From contig JAQIBS010000137.1 in NCBI GenBank assembly GCA_027858965.1, positions 62,001-126,000 of the forward strand: a stretch of 64,000 nucleotides of DNA. Reading direction: 5' to 3'. Made by a program: the position numbers and the translations under genes. This DNA comes from Kiritimatiellia bacterium (lineage in GTDB: Bacteria > Verrucomicrobiota > Kiritimatiellia > RFP12 > UBA1067). Position 1 is the stretch's first letter, and each line of letters starts with the position of its first letter. This document shows, one piece after another, positions 43,626 through 50,354 of the stretch. The notes under the pieces were generated by a model. That model saw nothing but the letters and a program-made list of their open reading frames with translations, was not told where the DNA came from and made no database searches.

Positions 43626-45007
43626 AATTGTGGTGGAAAGCATGTAGGGCGGTCCTCCGGGCCGCCTATGATCAGACGGCCCGGAGGACCGTCCTACGAT
43701 TTTGTTTAGGTCTCTGCAAACTCAGTGATGCGAGATTTGGTAAATGTGTCTTAAAACCCGAATCCCGTATTCCGCATCTCGTATTCAGCATGTTTGCCCT
43801 CGCCCTTTTTGCAACAGTCGCTACAGCTGAGAACCACGAGCTCCGGGTGCGGACAACTCACAGCAAACTCGGGGTAAGCGGCTTTGTCCGGGGGGGCAAT
43901 ACCGGGCACTTCGGTGGAGTGGATATTAATTTAAAGAACGCCGGGTCGGTCGATAATTTTGCCCGTAAGGGTTATATACGCATGGATATCAGTGATGTTG
44001 ATTTCACGATCCGGTCAGCATATCTTGATATGGTGGTCTGCATGACCGATATAATATATAAAAATATCGATCAGACTATAAATGTGTATGGTCTCACAGA
44101 TGAATCGCTCGATAACTGGAACCCGGCTGAAACAACCTGGGACAACGCACCGGCTAATGATATATCATCTTCCAGCGGTGTTGTGACAAACAGTGCTGTT
44201 TTTCTGGGAGAGTTTACGGTTGCCTACGAGGATGCCGGAACCCCGAAAAGATTTACCAGTGCCGCGCTGATTGACTTTCTGAATGCAGATACAAATGGCA
44301 AGGTGACCTTTATTTTGTGTAGACCTGATTCCATAGAGACGTTCAGCGGCTGGAACCTTCTGTTAGCCGGAGATGCACATGAAACCTATGCGCCTCCAAA
44401 GCTTACTCTAACTTCGGAGATCACCACGCTTTCCGGAACCGGTGGAGTCAGTGGTCAGGTATCAGCTGATGATACCGGAGCATTCGGGATTGCCGGAGGC
44501 TGGCATCTGAAAAACGATGCGGATTTGCTGACTAAATTTACGCGTAAGGGATATATACGTTTTGATATTTCAAGTAACGATGCAGCGGCAACCAACGCCT
44601 CTTTGAACGTAATCCTACTAGTCGTAGACGACCGACATCATTATTACGGCAATAATCAAACTCTCTTTGTCTATGGTTTGACAGATGAGACTCTGGACAT
44701 CTGGGATCCATCGACAACTACCTGGAGTAACGCTCCAGGCAATAATACCAACTCTGCTGACCGTGTTGACACAGAAACAACCACTCATCTGGGTGAGATC
44801 ACAGTGATACCTACTGATGCAGAGGGCACGGTTAAAACACTGTCAGGAACAGCTCTGGATAATTTCCTTAATGCGGACACGAATGGCAAGGTGACCTTTA
44901 TTATCAGCAGAGAACAGAATAAAGGATATAAAAGAGATATAAAGATCGTCGGTGACCGGGATGTGAGATACTCTCCTCCATCACTAATGATGGCACCTGG
45001 AAAATGA
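43622..45007 (+). CDS. Secreted protein with two DNRLRE/CBM96-like domains
   Basis: 461-aa protein of two ~190-residue beta-sandwich domains. Repeated landmarks are RKGYIRMDIS / RKGYIRFDIS, INVYGLTDESLDNW / LFVYGLTDETLDIW, TTWDNAPAND / TTWSNAPGNN, and FLNADTNGKVTFI in both. The DNRLRE family includes alginate- and other polysaccharide-binding modules. GGAG lies before the ATG at 43622, which overlaps the upstream stop. The first ~55 residues are odd: a perfect palindrome is translated inside them, so the native signal may begin near 43790 (MFALALFATVATAEN). It ends ...SPPSLMMAPGK, exactly where its 636-aa relative continues with GTVILIQ, so the C-terminal tail is missing. Confidence 0.78.
   Translation: MKLWWKACRAVLRAAYDQTARRTVLRFCLGLCKLSDARFGKCVLKPESRIPHLVFSMFALALFATVATAENHELRVRTTHSKLGVSGFVRGGNTGHFGGVDINLKNAGSVDNFARKGYIRMDISDVDFTIRSAYLDMVVCMTDIIYKNIDQTINVYGLTDESLDNWNPAETTWDNAPANDISSSSGVVTNSAVFLGEFTVAYEDAGTPKRFTSAALIDFLNADTNGKVTFILCRPDSIETFSGWNLLLAGDAHETYAPPKLTLTSEITTLSGTGGVSGQVSADDTGAFGIAGGWHLKNDADLLTKFTRKGYIRFDISSNDAAATNASLNVILLVVDDRHHYYGNNQTLFVYGLTDETLDIWDPSTTTWSNAPGNNTNSADRVDTETTTHLGEITVIPTDAEGTVKTLSGTALDNFLNADTNGKVTFIISREQNKGYKRDIKIVGDRDVRYSPPSLMMAPGK
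43644..43697. repeat. 20-bp-arm inverted repeat inside the N-terminal coding region
   Basis: GTAGGGCGGTCCTCCGGGCC pairs with GGCCCGGAGGACCGTCCTAC (one mismatch) across a ~14-nt loop. It resembles other GTAGG-starting palindromes in the window (45840) and reads in frame as part of CRAVLRAAYDQTARRTVLR. Confidence 0.75.
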
Positions 45008-45038
45008 GTTTAGAAGTTCAAGCAGGCAAAAATCATAA

Positions 45039-45692
45039 ATGAAATATACCGAGAAAATAACGATACCCGTTGCAATTGTTGAAGATGACGAGCGTGTTCT
45101 AAAGAGCCTGACCGAAATCCTTGCAAATGATAAGCAATGCATATGCGTCGGGGCCTATTCCTCGGCAGAGGAGGCGATGGTGAGCATTCCGAAGACCCCG
45201 CCGAATGTCGCCCTGGTAGATGTTAACCTGCCGGGTATGGATGGAGTCTCTCTGGTTCAGCAGCTGGCGCCGAAGATGCCGAAAACGCAGTTTATGATAC
45301 TCTCCGTTTTATCTGACACAGAGACAATCTTCAAGGCGCTGGCGGCCGGGGCGCATGGCTATCTTCTCAAACCGGTACGGGCGAAACAGTTGCTGGAGGC
45401 GGTTCATGATGTCTACAAAGGTGGCTCGCCGATTACCAGCAGCATCGCCCGTAAAATTGTGAAATCTTTCAGAGAACCGCAGGAAAAACCGGTTGATGAT
45501 GCAAAAGAGGTATCGTTGGGACCCCGCGAGAAAGAGGTACTCGACCTGTTGACAAAAGGTTTGGCGTATAAAGAGATCGCCGACAAACTCGGCATCAGCC
45601 GCAATACCGTCATGACGGTCGTGCAGCGTATCTATCAAAAGCTGCATGTTCACTCCCGGGGTGAAGCGGTCGCCAAGTTCCATGGACTCTAA
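45039..45692 (+). CDS. NarL/FixJ-family response regulator
   Basis: 217 aa. Receiver domain 8-125: IPVAIVEDDERVLKSL (acidic pair), VALVDVNLPGMDG (phospho-acceptor Asp), ILSVLSDTE (Ser/Thr switch), YLLKPV (Lys-Pro). The LuxR-type HTH follows at ~150-215: LGPREKEVLDLLTKGLAYKEIADKLGISRNTVMTVVQRIYQKLHVHSR. It is the intact paralog of the deleted regulator at 41498 and probably now serves the propeller kinase at 38128, since no other kinase is present. It follows the DNRLRE gene by 31 bp; weak SD. Confidence 0.93.
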   Translation: MKYTEKITIPVAIVEDDERVLKSLTEILANDKQCICVGAYSSAEEAMVSIPKTPPNVALVDVNLPGMDGVSLVQQLAPKMPKTQFMILSVLSDTETIFKALAAGAHGYLLKPVRAKQLLEAVHDVYKGGSPITSSIARKIVKSFREPQEKPVDDAKEVSLGPREKEVLDLLTKGLAYKEIADKLGISRNTVMTVVQRIYQKLHVHSRGEAVAKFHGL

Positions 45693-45844
45693 GTGTTATA
45701 GCACGCTGATTCGGCATAGCCAGAACCAAGTATATTTTGCGTGCCCTCTGCGAAAGGTACGCCCTGCACGATGTGGGTTTAAAGAGTTTAAGGTTAAAAA
45801 AGGTTGAAGTTGTTGAAGAGTTGAAATTGACGAAGGATTGTAGG

Positions 45845-45877
45845 ACGCGCCTCTCCCGCGACTGCGGGAGGGCGCGT
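45845..45877. repeat. GC-rich palindrome
   Basis: ACGCGCCTCTCCCGC-gact-GCGGGAGGGCGCGT pairs fully except for one bulged T. It is preceded by GTAGG, like the element at 43644, and followed ~20 bp later by CCCTTCGGTGAAG as at 596. It lies in the 252-bp spacer 45693-45944, which otherwise holds only the RBS of the next gene. Confidence 0.65.
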
Positions 45878-45944
45878 ATAATGTTTGTCTTACCCTTCGG
45901 TGAAGCGGCTAATGTCAACATTCCATAAGGAGAGGATTAAGATT

Positions 45945-47099
45945 ATGAATCAATTGCTGATACGCATATGTTGTGCCCTTACTGTTTTATTTTTGATCCA
46001 GGTTGGGTCCGCACAGGAGTTAACTCTGGTTGCGAAAGACCCCAATGGCCATGGCCTGCTGTGTATGGCCGGCAAGAAGCGTGTGCTGATTGTCAGCGGA
46101 ACACCTGAGCAGATGGGGGCGGCGCATGGTCACTTGTTGTCAGACCTGGTTCCGCATGTGATGCCTCAAACCATGGCGCTGGTCGGCGCTGAGTATTCGG
46201 TTAAGAAAGGGCTTTGGTTTTACGACCGGATTAATGAGGTTTACCGGCAGGCCGAACCGCATACACCAGAACGCTTTCTGCGGGAGTGTCGCTCGATGGC
46301 GGCTGCGGCGGGGATTACGGAACGCGATGCAATCTGTGGGAACTTCTTTCCGGCACTCTTTCATTGCAGTGGTATTGCTGTCAGGAATGCAGCTACGGCT
46401 GATGGACGGTTGGTGCATGCACGGGTGCTGGATTATATGCGGGACATTAATTTGCAGAAGTACACTGTGTTGCAGGTCTTTATTCCTGATGACGGTATTC
46501 CGTGGATGTCAGTGGGATATGCCGGTTTTCTTGGAACCGTGACTGCGATGAATGTGCGTGGTCTGGCGATCGGCCAGATGAGTGGTCGCGATCTCGAAGT
46601 TTGGGACGGCATGCCAATGAGTTTTCTGATACGGGAGATTGTGGAAAAGGCCGCGACAGTCGATGAGGCGATGGCGATTATGCGCAAAACTCCACGGACA
46701 TGCGAATACTACTATGTGATTAGTGATGCCAAAAAGAATATGGTGGCAATGCGTGCACGTCCGGAGTCGCTGGATGTTTTTCAGCCCGGGCAGCAGCATG
46801 AGCTGCTGCCGAAGATGCCGCAGGAGACGGTTCTTATCTCGCTCAATGAGCGTGCCAAAAAACTCTCCGAACGGGTGCATGAGCAGTTTGGAAAGATCAC
46901 CCCGGAGCTGATGATTGAGATCATTAAGCGTCCGGTTTCTATGGAGTCGAACCTGCACAACGCTGTCTTTATGCCAGAGACTCTGGATATGTGGTTTGCC
47001 GATGCCGGAAAGACGACTCCGGCCTGTGATGAGCCCTACACAAAGGTGAACCTTAAAACTTTACTTGAGTATTACGAGGCGAAGATGGCCGAGAAGTAA
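45945..47099 (+). CDS. Secreted C45-type Ntn-hydrolase (acyltransferase/amidase-like)
   Basis: 384 aa. The ATG at 45945 is chosen over 45885: AAGGAGAGG precedes it, and MNQLLIRICCALTVLFLIQVGSAQ is a signal peptide. TPEQMGAAHGHLL and FHCSGIAVRNAATADGRLVHARVLDY (Cys ~142) resemble the C45 family (acyl-CoA:6-aminopenicillanate acyltransferase-like), where a Cys becomes the N-terminal nucleophile after self-cleavage. GTVTAMNVRGLAIGQMSG and ESNLHNAVFMPETLDMWFA fit the later strands. PVC members are often annotated this way without known substrate; an amide-hydrolase role is possible. Confidence 0.72.
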   Translation: MNQLLIRICCALTVLFLIQVGSAQELTLVAKDPNGHGLLCMAGKKRVLIVSGTPEQMGAAHGHLLSDLVPHVMPQTMALVGAEYSVKKGLWFYDRINEVYRQAEPHTPERFLRECRSMAAAAGITERDAICGNFFPALFHCSGIAVRNAATADGRLVHARVLDYMRDINLQKYTVLQVFIPDDGIPWMSVGYAGFLGTVTAMNVRGLAIGQMSGRDLEVWDGMPMSFLIREIVEKAATVDEAMAIMRKTPRTCEYYYVISDAKKNMVAMRARPESLDVFQPGQQHELLPKMPQETVLISLNERAKKLSERVHEQFGKITPELMIEIIKRPVSMESNLHNAVFMPETLDMWFADAGKTTPACDEPYTKVNLKTLLEYYEAKMAEK

Positions 47100-47130
47100 T
47101 GGGGAGAGCTGTTAGAAATTTTTTATTTTT

Positions 47131-47161
47131 GCGTCATATTTAGTTGTTCACCGCCCATTTA
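47131..47161 (+). promoter_or_regulatory. Conserved upstream element, copy 1 (before GH106-like gene)
   Basis: GCGTCATATTTAGTTGTTCA followed by CCGCCCATTTA, ~36 bp before the 47197 gene. It matches the element at 49742 with one substitution and one indel in ~32 bp. The CGTC core resembles ECF-type promoter elements; sharing with the sigma-factor operon suggests co-regulation. Confidence 0.55.
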
Positions 47162-47196
47162 GTTAAAGAAGCGTATAAAAGTTACAGGATGAAAAA

Positions 47197-49725
47197 ATGA
47201 CTAAAACAAGAGTATTTATAACTACTTTTCTGGTTACACTTATTTGCCCATATGGGCAGATGGCGGCTGCCGGGGATTTGGACTGGCCGGAACCATCAAC
47301 ATTCAATCGGCCGGGTGCCTACTGGTGGTGGATGGGCAGTGCCGTTGACAAAGAGAACATCACCTGGAACCTGGAGGCGATGCGTAAGGCGGGAATGGGA
47401 GGAGGAACCATTGTTCCGATCTACGGGGTTAAGGGATACGAGAAAAAGTATATCCAGCATCTTTCGCCTGAGTTTGTAGCGATGGTGAGCCATGCCTCTA
47501 AAGAAGCGGAACGTCTGGGGATGTGGGTGGATATGACCACCGGCACCGGCTGGCCCTTCGGTGGGCCTATGGTGACCGACGAATATTGTGACGCAACAGT
47601 TGATTTCAAGGAGGGTAAGATAACTCAGAAATTTTCAGGAAGAAATGTGAAACGGGCGGCACCCGGAAACAGCGGTAAAGCCATTAATCCCTTCTCGGCG
47701 GAGGCAATGGCCTTTTACCTGAGTCACTTTGATATCCCCTTCAGCGGTAATGATGTGGTTATGCCGCGTGCGATGTATCATGATTCATTTGAATTCAAAG
47801 GTAATTGGTGCAGAGAGCTTCCCGAGGAATTCAGCAGACGTCGTGGATACGATCTGACAAAATATCTACCGGAGTTATTTGGCCGGAGAGGTGATGCTGA
47901 TACCGTTGCCCGAATCAAGTCGGATTATCGCCAGACACTGTCGGACCTGCATCTCGCCTATTTGAAAGAATGGGTTAAGTGGTCTGAATCCAAGGGATGT
48001 ACCACGCGCAATCAAGCGCATGGGTCGCCCTCGAACCTGCTTGACCTTTATGCGGCAAGTGGAATTCCTGAGACTGAGATATTCGGAGCAAGCGTCTTCA
48101 ATATCCCTGGCATACGTCGAGACAAGAGCAATGTTGATGGCAGAAACTACCCCCGCCCCCTGATCAATCGCATGGCATCTTCAGCGGCTCATGTCGCCGC
48201 TAAACCCCTTGTCGCGGCGGAGGCCTGCACATGGATCCGCAACCATTTCCGCACGGCTCTATCTCAGGCTAAACCGGAGATAGATCAGCTCTTTCTGAAC
48301 GGCATCAATCACATCTTTTTTCATGGCACTTGCTACAGCCCTAAAGATGCTCCGTGGCCTGGATGGCTTTTTTATGCATCATTTGAATATAATCCGCGCA
48401 ACGCCATCTGGCGTGACGCGCCGCTGCTGAATGCCTATATAACGCGTTGTCAGTCCATTCTTCAGTCGGGTAGCCCGGATAATGATGTGGCTCTGTACTG
48501 GCCGGTCTACGATATCTGGCATAATGAAAACGGCATGCAGCAGATGCTGACTGTCCATCATCCTGAATGGCTGACCAAGTCCTCTTGTGGAAAGGTCGCA
48601 ACCCAACTTAAAGCAGATGGTTACGGTTTTGACTTTATCTCCGACCGTCAGCTGATTGCCAGCCAAAGCGAAGACTATAAGGCGATTGTGGTTCCAAAGA
48701 CCGCTCATATGCCGCTGGATACATTAAAGGAAATTTTTAAAATCTCTGCTAGCGGTAGAGCGGTGTTTTTTCTGGATAATCTGCCTGAGGACGTGCCGGG
48801 TTTCAATAAACTGGAAGAACGACGTGTCGCATTGAAACATCTGCTGAAGGGGCAGGATAAGCTGGTGATAAAGCGAGAGAAGCTGAAGCAGGCATTGAAT
48901 CGAACGGCTGTATCACGCGAGCCGATGATTGATCAGGGGGTGGACTTCATTCGTCGACGGCATGAGGAGGGTTATCACTATTTTGTCGCCAATATGGGGG
49001 CAATTCCGGTAAGCCGCTGGATAACTTTGGGGGTTCCCTTTGCCAGCGCGGTGATTATGGATCCTCGTTCAGCGGAAAGCGGAGTCGCGATTCAACGCGC
49101 AAATGCCATCTATCTTCAGCTTAATCCGGGAGAGACACGCATCATTCGCACTTTCGACAAACGAGTTGTTGCCGGTGCGCCGTGGTCGGCAATTGTTAAG
49201 GATGGGGAGCCGCTTGTTGTAAAGGGTCTATGGACCATTAGTTTTGTCGATGGCGGTCCGGTTCTGCCTGCGCAAATAACAACAGCTACTCTTGCTTCCT
49301 GGACAGAAATCGGTGATAAAGAGGCTAGGCGCTTCGCCGGAACCGGCCGCTATTCAATCGAAATCAATATCCCGGAAGGGGCGGATGACTGGGAGATTGA
49401 TCTGGGGGATGTTCGCGAAAGCGCACGTGTCTATATCAACGGAAAGAGTGCCGCATCGCTGTACAGTGTTCCCTATAGCGCACCTGTCGGTAAATATCTT
49501 AATCCTGGGAGGAATCTGCTGGAGATTGAAGTGACGAACCTCTCCGCAAACCGGATACGTGATCTGGACTTTCGTCAGGTGAACTGGAAGATATTCCATG
49601 AGATCAATTTAGTGGATCACAACTACCGTAAATTTGATGCATCGAAATGGCCACTGGTGCCGTCTGGACTTCTGGGACCGGTCACCTTAACTCCCATGAA
49701 GATGGCTGAATTCCAAAAAAAGTAA
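47197..49725 (+). CDS. GH106-like alpha-L-rhamnosidase
   Basis: 842-aa secreted enzyme expected to release terminal rhamnose from rhamnogalacturonan-, ulvan- or glycoside-type substrates. Signal MTKTRVFITTFLVTLICPYGQMAAA; RBS ACAGGAT. GH106-type blocks: RPGAYWWWMGSAVDKENITWNLEAMRKAGMGGG (~27-60), DMTTGTGWPFGGPMVTDEY, a central barrel with GYDLTKYLPELFG, and RNQAHGSPSNLLDLYAASGIPETE. Two beta domains follow; WEIDLGDVRESARVYINGKSA is a galactose-binding-like sandwich. Complete, no tail motif at the C-terminus. The next genes encode an ECF sigma and a rhamnogalacturonan-esterase-like fusion, which fits a shared pectin-type target. Confidence 0.85.
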   Translation: MTKTRVFITTFLVTLICPYGQMAAAGDLDWPEPSTFNRPGAYWWWMGSAVDKENITWNLEAMRKAGMGGGTIVPIYGVKGYEKKYIQHLSPEFVAMVSHASKEAERLGMWVDMTTGTGWPFGGPMVTDEYCDATVDFKEGKITQKFSGRNVKRAAPGNSGKAINPFSAEAMAFYLSHFDIPFSGNDVVMPRAMYHDSFEFKGNWCRELPEEFSRRRGYDLTKYLPELFGRRGDADTVARIKSDYRQTLSDLHLAYLKEWVKWSESKGCTTRNQAHGSPSNLLDLYAASGIPETEIFGASVFNIPGIRRDKSNVDGRNYPRPLINRMASSAAHVAAKPLVAAEACTWIRNHFRTALSQAKPEIDQLFLNGINHIFFHGTCYSPKDAPWPGWLFYASFEYNPRNAIWRDAPLLNAYITRCQSILQSGSPDNDVALYWPVYDIWHNENGMQQMLTVHHPEWLTKSSCGKVATQLKADGYGFDFISDRQLIASQSEDYKAIVVPKTAHMPLDTLKEIFKISASGRAVFFLDNLPEDVPGFNKLEERRVALKHLLKGQDKLVIKREKLKQALNRTAVSREPMIDQGVDFIRRRHEEGYHYFVANMGAIPVSRWITLGVPFASAVIMDPRSAESGVAIQRANAIYLQLNPGETRIIRTFDKRVVAGAPWSAIVKDGEPLVVKGLWTISFVDGGPVLPAQITTATLASWTEIGDKEARRFAGTGRYSIEINIPEGADDWEIDLGDVRESARVYINGKSAASLYSVPYSAPVGKYLNPGRNLLEIEVTNLSANRIRDLDFRQVNWKIFHEINLVDHNYRKFDASKWPLVPSGLLGPVTLTPMKMAEFQKK

Positions 49726-49741
49726 TATATTTTTGATTTAG

Positions 49742-49773
49742 GCGTCATATTTGGTTGTTCAGCCGCCCATTTA
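49742..49773 (+). promoter_or_regulatory. Conserved upstream element, copy 2 (before sigma-factor gene)
   Basis: GCGTCATATTTGGTTGTTCA followed by GCCGCCCATTTA, ~36 bp before the sigma-factor ATG. Same distance to the gene start as copy 1, supporting a functional promoter or leader and not a chance repeat. Confidence 0.55.
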
Positions 49774-49808
49774 ATACAGAGGGGTGTATTATATCTCCGG
49801 AGTATGAA

Positions 49809-50354
49809 ATGGATGATGATAGTGAAAAAGTATTTCATAAAGAGCTGACTGCTGCGCAGAACGACCTGTTCCTTTATCTGTGTGCCTTGACAGGTAAGCC
49901 GGATGCGGCTCGTGACGTTCTGCAGGAGACAAACCTTGTGCTTTGTCGGGAGATGGATCGCTATGATCCGGAGCGCTATGATCCGGAGCGCCCTTTTCTT
50001 GTCTGGGCCCGGACGGTGGCCTACTATCAGGTGTTGACTTGGCGCAAAAAGCAGGTGCGGGACCGGCTGGTGTTTGATGATGGCCTTCTGGAGGATGTTG
50101 TCTCAACCCTGAAAGAGAATCCCTCGTATTCACATACCCAGTTGGATGCGTTGGAGCAGTGTCTGTCGAAACTGCCTGAACGGATGCGAAAACTGGTTGA
50201 GGCACGCTATAAGGAGAGACAGGCCGTAAATGAGCTGGCAGCCATCTCGGGTCGGGCTGCCAACGCGATATCCGCAAGCCTCTATCGGATCCGTCAGCTT
50301 CTGGGAGCGTGTATTGAAGAAAACCTGGGAGGTAATCTGTATGGGAATCGCTGA
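49809..50354 (+). CDS. ECF-type RNA polymerase sigma factor (Rhodopirellula/Verrucomicrobium type)
   Basis: 181 aa with the ATG at 49809 (CCGGAG upstream; the listed 49755 start adds unrelated residues). Region 2: ELTAAQNDLFLYLCALTGKPDAARDVLQETNLVLCREM and PFLVWARTVAYYQVLTWRKKQVRDR. Region 4: QLDALEQCLSKLPERMRKLVEARYKERQAVNELAAISGRAANAISASLYRIRQLL. This matches the expanded Planctomycete/Verrucomicrobia ECF group. A 15-bp tandem duplication gives RYDPERYDPER in the region 2 loop. The gene overlaps the anti-sigma/esterase fusion by 14 bp, so they are expressed together. The shared upstream element suggests autoregulation and control of the GH106-like gene. Confidence 0.9.
   Translation: MDDDSEKVFHKELTAAQNDLFLYLCALTGKPDAARDVLQETNLVLCREMDRYDPERYDPERPFLVWARTVAYYQVLTWRKKQVRDRLVFDDGLLEDVVSTLKENPSYSHTQLDALEQCLSKLPERMRKLVEARYKERQAVNELAAISGRAANAISASLYRIRQLLGACIEENLGGNLYGNR
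49959..49988 (+). repeat. 15-bp in-frame tandem duplication in the sigma gene
   Basis: CGCTATGATCCGGAG occurs twice back to back, duplicating Arg-Tyr-Asp-Pro-Glu. Perfect identity implies a recent event. Confidence 0.9.
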
